A stretch of 64,000 nt of DNA from Subtercola boreus (GCF_006716115.1 NZ_VFOO01000001.1:682001-746000), one strand, 5' to 3'. Shown: positions 17,639 to 26,560, counted from the first letter of the stretch. Translations and numbers: made by a program. Notes: generated by a model not told the origin, from the letters alone.

Positions 17639-18601
17639 TCAGCTCGCGAGTGTTCCCGGCACTTGGCCGAGCGACGAGGTGAGGTCGGCCACCGCCGACT
17701 GCAGCGTCTGCCTCTGCTCTTCGCTGAGCGTGTCGTAACCGGGGAAGGAGATTCCTGTCCGCAGCCCGTTCAGCTCACCCTCGGCCGCTTCGAACCGGTG
17801 GTCGAGCGTGGTGGCGAGGGCTGCGTTCTGCGTGACGAGGATCGGCCGGAGCCCGGAGAACACCTCACGCGCACCGTCGATGTAGGCCTGCAGGTCGGAG
17901 AGGTCGGAGTGCGAGTGCGGCTCCGCCAGCCCGGCGGCTGCGGCGGTGGCGCGGCCGTTCATCAGCGCCGCGACGCCCGCCGCCTGTTCCTCGACGCTCG
18001 GACGCAGCCCGGCGACAGCGCTCGAGAGTGCCTTCGTGTCGGTCAGCAGTTGGTCTCCGCGGGTCTTCCGCGTGTCGGATGTCGCGGCCGCAGCCGCGCC
18101 TTCCGGTGCGGGATCCGAGCCGCCGAACAGGTCAGCCTCCACGGCGTGCCATCCCGGGTACACCCCGGGGCAGTCGCAGGTCGCCAGCTGCGAGTCGAGC
18201 GACGCATCGAGCTCGGGGAACGCGGCCGCACCGCCGAGCATCCGGTTGTAGAAGACGCGCGTCGGCGCGTACAGGGAGCGCGCCAGTTCGTCGTCACCGG
18301 ACTCGTACGCCGCAACGAACTCGGCGGTTCCGGCCTCGAGGGTGAAGGCCTGCCGCCGGAGGTACTCACCGAAGTCGACGCTCGAGAGGCTCAGCTGCCT
18401 CGTGATGAAAGCCTGCTGGCTGAGCGGTTTCGCAGCGGCCGCTGCCGCCGCCTCGCCGGGAGAGGAGGCGGTGCATCCCGTCAGCGCGAGAAGGAGAGCG
18501 GCACCCGCGGCGAACACAGCGAGCCCGGCCGTCTGGCGGGAGGGAGAGTGAGGCACGAACGGGCTCCGTCGGTGGTGGAGGACAGCGGGGTGGAACGACA
18601 T
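17639..18601 (-). CDS. EfeO-like imelysin (M75) lipoprotein without cupredoxin domain
   Basis: 320 residues. A long signal segment ends in lipobox LALTGC, then a single M75/imelysin-type helical domain. It has GWHAVEADLF near residue 150, which matches the metal-binding HxxE region of EfeO, and a closing Leu-rich helix pair. The cupredoxin domain present in EfeO is missing, as in EfeM-type proteins. It faces efeB tail to tail, so it is probably a second extracytoplasmic iron- or metal-binding component with its own promoter. ATG 18601 is preceded by GAGGA five bases upstream. An isolated AGGTTA half-site at 18617-18622 is too weak to call an iron box. Confidence 0.85.
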   Translation of the reverse strand: MSFHPAVLHHRRSPFVPHSPSRQTAGLAVFAAGAALLLALTGCTASSPGEAAAAAAAKPLSQQAFITRQLSLSSVDFGEYLRRQAFTLEAGTAEFVAAYESGDDELARSLYAPTRVFYNRMLGGAAAFPELDASLDSQLATCDCPGVYPGWHAVEADLFGGSDPAPEGAAAAATSDTRKTRGDQLLTDTKALSSAVAGLRPSVEEQAAGVAALMNGRATAAAAGLAEPHSHSDLSDLQAYIDGAREVFSGLRPILVTQNAALATTLDHRFEAAEGELNGLRTGISFPGYDTLSEEQRQTLQSAVADLTSSLGQVPGTLAS

Positions 18602-18674
18602 CGTTGTCCTCAGGCAAGGTTACAAGTGTTCAGGATGCCCCGGTACATTGGTGCGACAACGAAAGGCGATTGTG

Positions 18675-19208
18675 ATGTCAGACGTGCACGCCCCGGCGGC
18701 CCCTGCAGCCCGGGAGCCCGCGGCAGACCAGCCGGCGCCAGACCAGCCGGCGGCAGACCAGCCCGTGGGGGAGTCCGTCGTCGTGCGGATCGCGAGCTGG
18801 GTCATCGGCCTGCTGCTCGGTGTCGTCTTCGGCATGCTGGGAACCGTCGTGCACCAGTCCACGATCAGCTTCTTCGGCCTGTTCGACCTGCCGATCGGGC
18901 TCATCCTGGCGATCGCGGCTGTCATCTGCCTGCTCGTGGGGCTCCGCCTCATCCTGCCGTCGAGGCTCATCGCGTTCCTCGCCGCTCTGGGGCTGGTGGG
19001 CATCGTGGCCGTACTGACGCTGCCGAGCCCCGGCGGGTCGATCCTCGTGCCCGCCGACGAGCACGGCTACGGCTACACGTGGACTTTCGCCCCCACCGTG
19101 ATCGCCCTCGTGGTGCTGGCCTGGCCGCGGCTGGCGCGGAGGCAGCGGTCCGGGCATCCGGAACCCGTGCCCAGCAGCCAGGCAGTTCCCCCCTCCGACG
19201 CCGCATAG
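18675..19208 (+). CDS. Small membrane protein, possibly DUF6113-like
   Basis: 177 residues. A polar Ala/Pro/Asp/Gln-rich N-terminus with three ADQPA-type repeats is followed by about four membrane helices (SWVIGLLLGVVFGMLGTVV, LPIGLILAIAAVICLLVGL, LIAFLAALGLVGIVAVLTL, TVIALVVLAWPRLA) and a short tail. I do not recognise it with certainty. The position before a ferredoxin and dapC resembles DUF6113-type genes. ATG 18675 has AAAGG eight bases upstream. A possible -10 TACATT lies at 18644-18649. Confidence 0.75.
   Translation: MSDVHAPAAPAAREPAADQPAPDQPAADQPVGESVVVRIASWVIGLLLGVVFGMLGTVVHQSTISFFGLFDLPIGLILAIAAVICLLVGLRLILPSRLIAFLAALGLVGIVAVLTLPSPGGSILVPADEHGYGYTWTFAPTVIALVVLAWPRLARRQRSGHPEPVPSSQAVPPSDAA
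18720..18764 (+). repeat. 15-bp in-frame tandem repeat (x3)
   Basis: GCGGCAGACCAGCCG recurs three times with single changes, encoding ADQPA-like pentapeptides in the N-terminal tail of the small membrane protein. Confidence 0.9.
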
Positions 19209-19211
19209 ACT
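19206..19211 (+). promoter_or_regulatory. Candidate -10 of the fdxA-dapC unit
   Basis: TAGACT overlaps the preceding stop codon. The leader would be about 30 nt and contains GGAAGGAT (19228-19235) as ribosome-binding site. Confidence 0.4.
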
Positions 19212-19244
19212 GGAAGCTGCTCGTTTCGGAAGGATCTCACCACC

Positions 19245-19571
19245 GTGACCTATGTCATCGCCCTGCCGTGTGTCGACGTCAAAGACCGCGCATGTATCGA
19301 CGAATGCCCCGTCGACTGCATCTACGAGGGTGAACGTTCGCTCTACATCCACCCCGACGAATGCGTCGACTGCGGTGCCTGCGAACCGGTCTGCCCCGTC
19401 GAGGCGATCTACTACGAAGACGACCTGCCCGAAGAATGGGCCGACTACTACAAGGCCAACGTCGAGTTCTTCACCGACATCGGCTCGCCCGGTGGGGCTG
19501 CGAAGGTCGGTGTGATCGCGAAGGACCACCCGGTCATCTCGGCGCTCCCGCCGCAAGAGAGCCACGTCTAG
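19245..19571 (+). CDS. fdxA: Ferredoxin (7Fe/8Fe type) FdxA
   Basis: 108 residues. Cysteines at 9, 17, 21, 25 and at 40, 43, 46, 50 (CVDCGACEPVC) bind one [4Fe-4S] cluster and one [3Fe-4S] or [4Fe-4S] cluster, as in actinobacterial FdxA/FdxC. The C-terminal extension with EEWADYYKANVEFF is characteristic. It is a soluble cytoplasmic electron carrier. GTG 19245 is set by GGAAGGAT upstream. Three bases separate its stop from dapC, so the two are co-transcribed, an arrangement common in actinobacteria. Confidence 0.96.
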   Translation: MTYVIALPCVDVKDRACIDECPVDCIYEGERSLYIHPDECVDCGACEPVCPVEAIYYEDDLPEEWADYYKANVEFFTDIGSPGGAAKVGVIAKDHPVISALPPQESHV

Positions 19572-19574
19572 AAG

Positions 19575-20708
19575 GTGGCGCTCGGCTCCCTGCCCGACTA
19601 CCCGTGGGACGCGATGACCCCGTTCGCCGCGAAGGCGAGAGCCCACCCGCGCGGGATCGTCGACCTGTCGATCGGTTCACCCGTCGATCCGACGCCCGAC
19701 GTCGTTCGTGCGGCGCTTGCGGCGGCGACGGATGCCCACTCCTATCCGGCGACCGCGGGGAGCCCTGAGCTCCGGCACGCGATCGTGGCGTGGTTCGAGA
19801 GGCGCCGCGGCGTCACGGGGCTCACTGACACGCAGGTGCTGCCGACCATCGGCTCGAAGGAGCTCGTGGCCTGGCTGCCGTTCATGCTGGGGCTCGGTGA
19901 GGGCGACGTGGTCGTGCATCCCCGGGCCGCCTACCCGACGTACGAGATCGGCGCGACCATCGCGGGGGCCCGCTCGTTCGCCTCCGACGATCCGTCAGAG
20001 TGGCCCGCCGCGACGAAGCTCGTCTGGCTCAACTCGCCCGGCAACCCCGACGGCGCGGTTCTGGATGCCGCGCACCTCCGCCTGGCGGTGGAACGCGCCC
20101 GCGCGCTCGGAGCCACGATCGCGAACGACGAGTGCTACGCCGAGCTCGGCTGGGACGGGGAGTGGGCGGCATCCCCGGTGCCGAGCATCCTCGACCCGGC
20201 TGTCGTGACGGGGGAGGACGGCGTGGTCGACCTGACGGGCGTGCTCGCGGTGTACTCGCTCAGCAAGCAGTCGAACCTCGCCGGCTACCGCGCCGCGTTC
20301 GTGGCGGGCGACGAGGTGCTCGTGGAGCGTCTGCTGACGGTGCGGAAGCACGCTGGCATGATCCCGCCGGCACCCGTGCAGACGGCGATGATCGCCGCCC
20401 TCGGCGACGACGGGCACGTGGCACACCAGAAGGAGCTCTACCGGGCTCGCCGCGACATCCTGAAGCCCGCGCTCGAGGCAGTGGGCTTCAGGATCGACCG
20501 GAGCGAAGCGGGACTCTACCTCTGGGCGACCGAGGAACGGGACGCCTGGCAGAGCATCGAACGGCTCGCCGCTCTCGGCATCCTGGCCGGGCCCGGGCCG
20601 TTCTACGGCGACCACTTCCCCCAGCACGTGCGGTTCTCACTCACCGCGACCGACGAACGGATCAGAGAGGCCGCCGAACGGCTGGCTTCGCCCAGTGCTT
20701 TAGGCTGA
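19575..20708 (+). CDS. dapC: Succinyldiaminopimelate transaminase DapC
   Basis: 377 residues, class I/II PLP aminotransferase. The opening LPDYPWDAMTPFAAKA and LSIGSPVDPTP are typical of the actinobacterial DapC family. The substrate-binding NSPGNPDG, DECYAEL and the PLP lysine in YSLSKQSNLAGYR (about residue 231) are all present. It makes N-succinyl-LL-diaminopimelate in lysine and peptidoglycan synthesis. The dapD and dapE genes for the flanking steps lie 1.4-4.5 kb downstream. Start GTG 19575. Confidence 0.92.
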   Translation: MALGSLPDYPWDAMTPFAAKARAHPRGIVDLSIGSPVDPTPDVVRAALAAATDAHSYPATAGSPELRHAIVAWFERRRGVTGLTDTQVLPTIGSKELVAWLPFMLGLGEGDVVVHPRAAYPTYEIGATIAGARSFASDDPSEWPAATKLVWLNSPGNPDGAVLDAAHLRLAVERARALGATIANDECYAELGWDGEWAASPVPSILDPAVVTGEDGVVDLTGVLAVYSLSKQSNLAGYRAAFVAGDEVLVERLLTVRKHAGMIPPAPVQTAMIAALGDDGHVAHQKELYRARRDILKPALEAVGFRIDRSEAGLYLWATEERDAWQSIERLAALGILAGPGPFYGDHFPQHVRFSLTATDERIREAAERLASPSALG

Positions 20709-20739
20709 GTGTGCACATCACGAATCTCAAGGAGGCGCC

Positions 20740-22092
20740 GTGGGCGACACCGACCAGGCTGCAGGCGCTGAGCAGAAGGCTCCCGCGCAGAACGCTCCCG
20801 AGCAGGAAACCCCCGCACAGAAGGCGACGCTGACGTTCCCCGGCGGCACGGCGGAGTTCCCGATCCTCACGAGCGCCGATGGTGCGTCATCCGTCGACAT
20901 CTCGACGTTCACGAAGCAGACCGGGCTCACCACCCTCGACTACGGATTCGTCAACACCTCCGCCACCCGCTCGACCATCACCTACATCGACGGCGACAAG
21001 GGCATCCTGCGGTACCGCGGCTATCCGATCGACCAGATCGCCGAGAACTCGACCTACCTCGAGACGGCCTGGCTGCTCATCTACGGCGAGCTGCCGACCG
21101 CTTCGCAGCTGGAGAAGTTCGACAGCGAGATCCGTCACCACACGCTGCTGCACGAAGACCTGAAGCGCTTCTTCGACGCGCTGCCGCACAACGCGCACCC
21201 GATGTCGGTGCTGTCGGCCGGCATCTCGGCGCTGTCGACCTACTACCAGGACTCGCTCGACCCGCGGAACCCCGAGCACGTCGAGATCTCGACCATCCGC
21301 CTGCTGGCGAAACTGCCGGTGATGGCGGCCTACGCGCACAAGAAGAGCCTCGGGCAGGCGTTCCTCTACCCCGACAACAGCCTGAGCTTCATCGACAACT
21401 TCCTGCGCCTGAACTTCGGCACGATGGCCGAGCCGTACGTGGCGAACCCGGTGCTGTCGAAGGCGCTCGAGCGCCTGCTGATCCTGCATGAAGACCACGA
21501 GCAGAACGCCTCCACGTCGACCGTGCGCCTGGTCGGTTCGACAGAGGCCAACATGTTCGCGTCGATCTCGGCCGGCATCAACGCGCTGTACGGTCCGCTG
21601 CACGGCGGGGCGAACGAGGCCGTGCTCACGATGCTGGCGCAGATCCGCGACTCCGGCGAGGGTGTGGAGAAATTCGTCGAGCGGGTCAAGAACAAGGAGG
21701 CGGGCATCCGCCTCATGGGCTTCGGCCACCGCGTCTACAAGAACTACGACCCGCGGGCGAAGCTCGTGAAGGAGGCGGCCGACGAGGTGCTGGCCGCCCT
21801 CGGCGTGAAAGACGACCTGCTCGACATCGCCAAGGAGCTCGAGGCGATTGCGCTGGCCGACGACTACTTCATCTCCCGGCGCCTGTACCCGAACGTCGAC
21901 TTCTACACCGGCGTGATCTACAAGGCGATGGGCTTCCCGACGCGCATGTTCACCGTGCTCTTCGCGATCGGGCGCCTGCCCGGCTGGATCGCGCACTGGC
22001 GTGAGATGCAGACCGACCCGGCCACGAAGATCGGCCGCCCGCAGCAGCTCTACCTGGGCAGCCCCGAGCGCGCCTGGCCGACCGACCGCTAG
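20740..22092 (+). CDS. gltA: Citrate synthase (type II)
   Basis: 450 residues. Citrate synthase condenses acetyl-CoA and oxaloacetate at the entry of the TCA cycle. The catalytic His in LHGGANEAV (about residue 288), the His in MGFGHRVYKNYDPR (about 330) and the Asp in VDFYTGVIYKAMG (about 387) are all present. About 25 Ala/Gln/Glu-rich residues precede the usual start of the fold (ATLTFPGGTAEFPIL). GTG 20740 is fixed by AAGGAGG at 20729-20735. It converges on dapD, sharing a hairpin in a 16-bp gap. Confidence 0.96.
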   Translation: MGDTDQAAGAEQKAPAQNAPEQETPAQKATLTFPGGTAEFPILTSADGASSVDISTFTKQTGLTTLDYGFVNTSATRSTITYIDGDKGILRYRGYPIDQIAENSTYLETAWLLIYGELPTASQLEKFDSEIRHHTLLHEDLKRFFDALPHNAHPMSVLSAGISALSTYYQDSLDPRNPEHVEISTIRLLAKLPVMAAYAHKKSLGQAFLYPDNSLSFIDNFLRLNFGTMAEPYVANPVLSKALERLLILHEDHEQNASTSTVRLVGSTEANMFASISAGINALYGPLHGGANEAVLTMLAQIRDSGEGVEKFVERVKNKEAGIRLMGFGHRVYKNYDPRAKLVKEAADEVLAALGVKDDLLDIAKELEAIALADDYFISRRLYPNVDFYTGVIYKAMGFPTRMFTVLFAIGRLPGWIAHWREMQTDPATKIGRPQQLYLGSPERAWPTDR

Positions 22093-22107
22093 CGCACCGC
22101 GCGCTAG
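22089..22107. terminator. Shared hairpin between gltA and dapD
   Basis: CTAGCGC (22089-22095) pairs with GCGCTAG (22101-22107) around ACCGC. The gltA stop codon is in the left arm and the dapD stop follows the right arm, so one stem could serve both convergent genes. Confidence 0.5.
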
Positions 22108-22108
22108 G

Positions 22109-23077
22109 TCAGGCGTGCAGGGTCTCGTTGAGGGTCACGCCGGCACCGGTGCGGTTCAGCACCTCGACGGCGCCCGTGAGCGAGTTGCGGCGGAAGAGCA
22201 GGTTCGCCCGGCCCGAGAGTTCGACGGCCTTGACGCTCGGCGTCGAGCCGTCGGGGCGGGGTGCGGCACCGACGAGGCGCACCTTCGTTCCGGCCGTCAC
22301 GTAGAGCCCGGCCTCGACGACCGAGTCGTCGCCGATCGAGATGCCGATACCCGAATTCGCCCCGAGCAGGGCGCGTTCGCCGATCGAGACGCGCTGTGTT
22401 CCGCCGCCCGAGAGGGTGCCCATGATGGATGCCCCGCCCCCGACATCCGACCCGTCGCCGACGACGACGCCTTGCGAGATGCGGCCCTCCACCATCGAGG
22501 TGCCGAGGGTTCCGGCGTTGAAGTTCACGAAGCCCTCGTGCATCACCGTGGTGCCGGGGGCGAGGTGCGCGCCGAGGCGCACGCGCGAGGCATCCGCGAT
22601 GCGCACGCGGTCGGGGCTGACGTAGTCGGTGAGGCGCGGGAACTTGTCGATGCTGTGCGCGGCGATGCCGTGCCGCTGGAGCGACGGGCGCAGGCGGTCG
22701 AAGTCGGCGGGGAGCACGGGGCCGGCGTTCGTCCAGACCACGATCGGCAGGTGCCCGAAGAGACCGTCGAGGTTGATCGTGTTGGGGGCGACGAGCAGGT
22801 GGGACAGCAGATGCAGACGGAGGTACGCGTCGGGCGTCGACGCGGGCGGGTCGGCGAGGGTGATCTTCGTCGTCACGACCTCGACGGCGACGTTCCGGCG
22901 GGCATCCGGTGTCGCCTGCTCCGCGAGCCCACGGGGAAAGGATGCCGCCGCATCGGCGTCGCCCACGGTGCCGAGGCGGGGCGACGGGTACCAGGTGTCG
23001 AGTACTGTGCCGTCACCTGCGGTTGTGGCGAGGCCGTGGCCCCAGGCCAGCGTCGGCCGTGTGTCGTTCGAAGTCAT
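22109..23077 (-). CDS. dapD: Tetrahydrodipicolinate N-succinyltransferase DapD
   Basis: 322 residues, actinobacterial type DapD. It transfers succinate from succinyl-CoA to tetrahydrodipicolinate in the lysine/diaminopimelate pathway. The left-handed beta-helix hexapeptide region is clear ([54 protein letters not shown] read in segments), and so is the N-terminal [23 protein letters not shown] 23077 is preceded by TACCCT six bases upstream on its strand, suggesting a leaderless transcript. It is divergent from dapE. Confidence 0.95.
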   Translation of the reverse strand: MTSNDTRPTLAWGHGLATTAGDGTVLDTWYPSPRLGTVGDADAAASFPRGLAEQATPDARRNVAVEVVTTKITLADPPASTPDAYLRLHLLSHLLVAPNTINLDGLFGHLPIVVWTNAGPVLPADFDRLRPSLQRHGIAAHSIDKFPRLTDYVSPDRVRIADASRVRLGAHLAPGTTVMHEGFVNFNAGTLGTSMVEGRISQGVVVGDGSDVGGGASIMGTLSGGGTQRVSIGERALLGANSGIGISIGDDSVVEAGLYVTAGTKVRLVGAAPRPDGSTPSVKAVELSGRANLLFRRNSLTGAVEVLNRTGAGVTLNETLHA

Positions 23078-23083
23078 GGCTCA

Positions 23084-23089
23084 AGGGTA
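23084..23089 (-). promoter_or_regulatory. -10 element, probable leaderless start of dapD
   Basis: TACCCT on the minus strand with a six-base gap (TGAGCC) to ATG 23077. No ribosome-binding site fits in the gap. Confidence 0.5.
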
Positions 23090-23137
23090 GCGGCGGTGGG
23101 CAGACGCGCACTCACAGCGGATGCGCGGGTGCTCCCA

Positions 23138-23143
23138 TAAACT
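23138..23143 (+). promoter_or_regulatory. -10 element close to the dapE start
   Basis: TAAACT with a seven-base gap to ATG 23151. The gap is GGGGGGC, which could also serve as a weak ribosome-binding site if transcription starts further upstream. Confidence 0.45.
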
Positions 23144-23150
23144 GGGGGGC

Positions 23151-24248
23151 ATGCCGGAGACCCCCACCACGATCATCCCGCTCGACCTGGCGGCCACCTC
23201 CGTCGACATCACCCGCCAGCTCGTCGACATCCACTCGGTCTCGGGTGACGAGGGGCCGCTCGCCGACGCGATCGTGGCCAGTCTCGCGGATGCCCAGCAC
23301 CTGGAGATCATCCGCGACGGTGACACGGTCGTCGCCCGCACGAACTTCGGGCGGGCCCAGCGCGTCGTCATCGCCGGCCACATCGACGTGGTTCCCGAGA
23401 ACGACAACGTGCCGAGCCGGTACGAGACGATCGACGGCGACGAGTACCTCTGGGGCCGCGGCACGGTCGACATGAAGGCCGGCGTCGCCGTGCAGCTGAA
23501 GCTCGCCGCCGAGCTCACCGACCCCCGCGTCGACATCACGTGGATGTGGTACGACCACGAGGAGGTCTCGGCGGCCCTCAACGGGCTCGGCCGGCTCGCC
23601 GCGAACCGGCCCGACCTGTTCGTGGGTGACTTCTCGATCCTCGGGGAACCGTCGAACAGCCAGATCGAGGGTGGCTGCAACGGCAACCTCCGCATCGAGG
23701 TGCGGGCCTTCGGCAAGCGTTCCCACTCCGCCCGGGGGTGGGTGGGGTCGAACGCGATCCACAAACTCGCACCGGTGCTCGACACGCTCGCCGCCTACGA
23801 AGCGCGCGAGGTGGAGGTCGACGGGCTCGTCTACCGCGAGGGCCTGAACGCCGTGGGCATCAGCGGGGGAGTTGCGGGCAACGTGATCCCGGATGAAGCG
23901 ATGGTGCACATCAACTACCGGTTCGCCCCGAACCGTTCGGGCGAGGAGGCCATCGCGCACATGCACGATCTCTTCGGCGACTACGAGATCACCGTGGTCG
24001 ACCTCGCGGAGGGCGCCCGTCCGGGGCTCGACGCCCCGCTGGCGCAGGAGTTCCTGGCGGCCGTCGGCGGCGAGGCGAAGCCCAAGTACGGCTGGACCGA
24101 CGTCGCCCGGTTCTCGGCCCTCGGCATCCCGTCGGTGAACTTCGGCCCCGGCGACCCGATGAAGGCCCACGCCGACGACGAACGGGTGCTCACCAGCCAG
24201 ATCACGTCATGCGAGCAGGCCCTGCGGGTCTGGCTCTCGAAGTCGTGA
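23151..24248 (+). CDS. dapE: Succinyl-diaminopimelate desuccinylase DapE
   Basis: 365 residues, M20 family zinc hydrolase that releases succinate from N-succinyl-LL-diaminopimelate. Metal-site elements are AGHIDVVPEND (His about residue 77), GRGTVDMKAGVAV (Asp) and WYDHEEVSA (catalytic and metal Glu). The dimerisation domain lies between about residues 170 and 280 (KRSHSARGW). ATG 23151 was chosen over 23121 because a -10 sequence lies between them and homologues start near this point. It completes the dapC-dapD-dapE set of the region. Confidence 0.94.
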   Translation: MPETPTTIIPLDLAATSVDITRQLVDIHSVSGDEGPLADAIVASLADAQHLEIIRDGDTVVARTNFGRAQRVVIAGHIDVVPENDNVPSRYETIDGDEYLWGRGTVDMKAGVAVQLKLAAELTDPRVDITWMWYDHEEVSAALNGLGRLAANRPDLFVGDFSILGEPSNSQIEGGCNGNLRIEVRAFGKRSHSARGWVGSNAIHKLAPVLDTLAAYEAREVEVDGLVYREGLNAVGISGGVAGNVIPDEAMVHINYRFAPNRSGEEAIAHMHDLFGDYEITVVDLAEGARPGLDAPLAQEFLAAVGGEAKPKYGWTDVARFSALGIPSVNFGPGDPMKAHADDERVLTSQITSCEQALRVWLSKS

Positions 24249-24261
24249 TCGACGGGCTCGC

Positions 24262-25548
24262 ATGATCGACCAGACGGGTGTGACCGGGCAGCCCGGCGCG
24301 AAGGGCTCGAGCGAAGCGGGCAGAGCGGGCGCCGTCGCCGAGAAGAGCGGACGGGCATCCTCACCGGCCGCCCCGAGGCTCGCCCGGTGGTGGGGCTCCT
24401 GGTGGATGACCGTGCTGCTCATCTACGTCGCGGCCCGAGCGGCAACCACCATCATGCTGCTCGTGCTCGCGAGCGTGCAGGGCAAGAACCCCTGGACGGC
24501 CGCCCAGCCCTCCTACTGGGACTACGCCTCCATCTGGGACGGCACCTGGTACAAGATCATCGCGTACTGGGGCTATCCGTCCACCTTGCCCATCGGCACC
24601 TCGGGGCACGTCGAGCAGAACGCCTGGGCGTTCCTCCCGGGGTACCCGTTCCTGATCCGCGGTCTCACCACGGTCACCGGGGTGCCGTGGGAGTACATGA
24701 CGGTGTTCGTGTCGCTGGTCTGCGGCGCCGGCGCGGCCCTCGTGTTCTACAAACTGATGCGGCTCACCCTGCCGCAGGGCACGTCGATGTTCGCCGTGCT
24801 GCTGTTCTGCATCGCACCCGTGTCTCCGATGTTCCAGGTCGCGTACGCCGAATCGATGTACCTGTTCCTGCTGATGGTGGCCCTCTACCTGCTGGTGCGG
24901 CGGAAGTACGTGTGGCTCTTCCCCGTCGTGCTCGTGATGTCGTTCACCCGGCCGAGCGGTCTCGCGTTCGCGCTCGCGCTGGGCTTCCACATCGTGCACC
25001 GGTGGTGGATCCGGGAACGGGAGCCGTTCCCTCTCCGGGAGCGCGTGCTCTCGATCGCCGTCACGGTCTTCAGCATCGTGGTCGGCCTGCTCTGGACCGT
25101 CATCGCCTGGGCCGCGACCGGCTACTCCCAGGCTTACACCGAGACGGAACTCGCCTGGCGGGCCGCCTACATCGGCTACAGCCACCTGGTGCCCTTCGCC
25201 TCCTGGATCCAGGGCGGCAACTGGTGGCTCGGCGTGCCGACCGGCGCGGTGGTGGTCGTACTGCTCGTGCTCGCCTTCGGCCTGTTCATGGCCACCCGCG
25301 GGGTGCGACGCATCGCCCTCGACCTGAGGCTGTGGGTGATCGCGTACGCCCTCTACCTGCTCGCCGTCTTCTTCCCGCAGTCGAGCATCTTCCGCCTGCT
25401 GATGCCGCTCTTCCCGCTGCTCGGGGTGGTGGCGCTACCGAAATCGCGCATCTACCGCACGATCATCGTGATCGTTTTCCTGGCGGCCCAGTGGGGCTGG
25501 CTGCTGATCTGCTGGGGCGTCGACGGATCCGACTGGACCCCGCCGTGA
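24262..25548 (+). CDS. PIG-V-like GT-C glycosyltransferase (membrane)
   Basis: 428 residues with about nine membrane helices after a 45-residue cytoplasmic N-terminus. The motifs IWDGTWYKIIAYWGYP and WAFLPGYPFLIR in the first large outer loop match the PIG-V/mannosyltransferase-2 family, which uses lipid-linked sugar donors. VLVMSFTRPSGL and a Trp-rich loop follow. It probably adds a sugar, perhaps mannose, to a surface glycolipid or glycoprotein. The acceptor cannot be told. It begins 13 bp after dapE and is likely co-transcribed. Confidence 0.82.
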   Translation: MIDQTGVTGQPGAKGSSEAGRAGAVAEKSGRASSPAAPRLARWWGSWWMTVLLIYVAARAATTIMLLVLASVQGKNPWTAAQPSYWDYASIWDGTWYKIIAYWGYPSTLPIGTSGHVEQNAWAFLPGYPFLIRGLTTVTGVPWEYMTVFVSLVCGAGAALVFYKLMRLTLPQGTSMFAVLLFCIAPVSPMFQVAYAESMYLFLLMVALYLLVRRKYVWLFPVVLVMSFTRPSGLAFALALGFHIVHRWWIREREPFPLRERVLSIAVTVFSIVVGLLWTVIAWAATGYSQAYTETELAWRAAYIGYSHLVPFASWIQGGNWWLGVPTGAVVVVLLVLAFGLFMATRGVRRIALDLRLWVIAYALYLLAVFFPQSSIFRLLMPLFPLLGVVALPKSRIYRTIIVIVFLAAQWGWLLICWGVDGSDWTPP

Positions 25549-25604
25549 CCCGCTTCCGGAGCAGTCGCCGAGCAGCCTCCGGGCAGCCGCTGGGCGGCCG
25601 TTGG

Positions 25605-25634
25605 TTCAAGACACTGCTGTGAATGAACGATAAT
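25605..25634 (+). promoter_or_regulatory. Promoter of the DUF3117 gene
   Basis: GATAAT (25629-25634) is the best -10 match in the region. TTCAAG (25605-25610) lies 18 bp upstream as a weak -35. Confidence 0.5.
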
Positions 25635-25664
25635 AGAGATACGACACCACGGAAGGGGAGCCGC

Positions 25665-25838
25665 ATGGCCGCCATGAAACCCAGAACCGGCGACGGACCG
25701 ATGGAGGCTGTCAAAGAAGGACGCCTCATCATTGTCCGCGTGCCACTCGAAGGAGGCGGCAGGCTTGTGGTCTCCGTCAACGACGCAGAGGCCCGGGAGC
25801 TTCACGACGCGCTAGCCGGAGTTGTGGCACCCGCCTGA
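25665..25838 (+). CDS. DUF3117 domain-containing small protein
   Basis: 57 residues, essentially only the DUF3117 domain (MAAMKPRTGDGPMEAVKEGR, then VRVPLEGGGRLVVSV and EARELHDAL). The family is nearly universal in Actinobacteria and its role is unknown. A longer reading from 25623 is possible, but ATG 25665 fits the family start and follows a strong GGAAGGGGAG at 25651-25660. It has its own promoter and terminator, so it is a single-gene unit. Confidence 0.92.
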   Translation: MAAMKPRTGDGPMEAVKEGRLIIVRVPLEGGGRLVVSVNDAEARELHDALAGVVAPA

Positions 25839-25848
25839 CGCACACCGA

Positions 25849-25886
25849 ACGAAGCCCCCGCTGCTCCTGTCTTCCAGGAGCGACGG
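25849..25886. terminator. Terminator between DUF3117 and the methyltransferase
   Basis: AACGAAGCCCCCG and CGGGGGCTTTGTT, with inner CTCCTG/CAGGAG around TCTTC, form a long stem with one two-base mismatch, ending in TTTGTTCGTT. It lies between convergent genes and could work both ways. Confidence 0.8.
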
Positions 25887-25930
25887 GGGCTTTGTTCGTT
25901 GGGCCGTTCAGCCTGATCGACGTCGGATGC

Positions 25931-26560
25931 TCAGCCGAGCACCTTCGTGATCTGGAGCAGTCCGTCGCCGATCGGCGACAGGGCGGTGATGACCGCGCTC
26001 GACTGCGAGAGTTCGCTGAGCAGGGACCGGAAGTCGGCGACGGTGTCGTCGCGCTGCACCGGATCCGCCACCCTGTCGCGCCAGAGCGCATGCGGCACAG
26101 CTACGGTGCCGCCCACCCGCACGAGACGGAGCCCGTGCTCGACGTACTCGATCACGGATTCCGGGTCGGCGTCGACGAGCACCAGGTCGTAGGAGCCCTC
26201 GTTCATGCGCGGCAGCACGTCTTTCGCCCGACCGGTGATGAGCCGGATGCGGTTGGCCGCGACGCCCGAGGCTGTGAACGCTGCGCGGGCGGACTGCTGC
26301 CGGTCGACCTCGGTGTCGATCGACGTGAGGGTGGCCGCGGGGGCTCCCGCGAGCATCCAGAGCCCGGAGACGCCGAGGCCGGTGCCGATCTCGACGATAG
26401 AGCGGGCGGCAGCCGCACCAGCGAGCACAGCGAGCTGCGCGCCGATGCCGGGGCTCACCGATTCGACGCCGAGTTCACCCGCGTGGGCGCGGGCCTCGAC
26501 GATCACCGCCGGCTCCGTCACGATGTCTTCGGCGTACTTCCAGTTGGTCTCTTTCGACAC
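25931..26560 (-). CDS. SAM-dependent O-methyltransferase
   Basis: 209 residues, class I methyltransferase of the caffeoyl-CoA/catechol O-methyltransferase family. The SAM site is VEIGTGLGVSGLWML (about residues 54-68), with an acidic end of beta-2 (LTSIDTEVDRQQSA) and LVLVDADPESV as metal/catalytic strand. The substrate is unknown. The position next to tatB matches the Rv1220c-type gene of M. tuberculosis. GTG 26560 has GGAGG about nine bases upstream. Confidence 0.9.
   Translation of the reverse strand: MSKETNWKYAEDIVTEPAVIVEARAHAGELGVESVSPGIGAQLAVLAGAAAARSIVEIGTGLGVSGLWMLAGAPAATLTSIDTEVDRQQSARAAFTASGVAANRIRLITGRAKDVLPRMNEGSYDLVLVDADPESVIEYVEHGLRLVRVGGTVAVPHALWRDRVADPVQRDDTVADFRSLLSELSQSSAVITALSPIGDGLLQITKVLG

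Noticed and set aside
18617-18622. AGGTTA as a second DtxR box before the EfeO-like gene
   Set aside because: Only one half-site matches; the other half has no similarity to the consensus.
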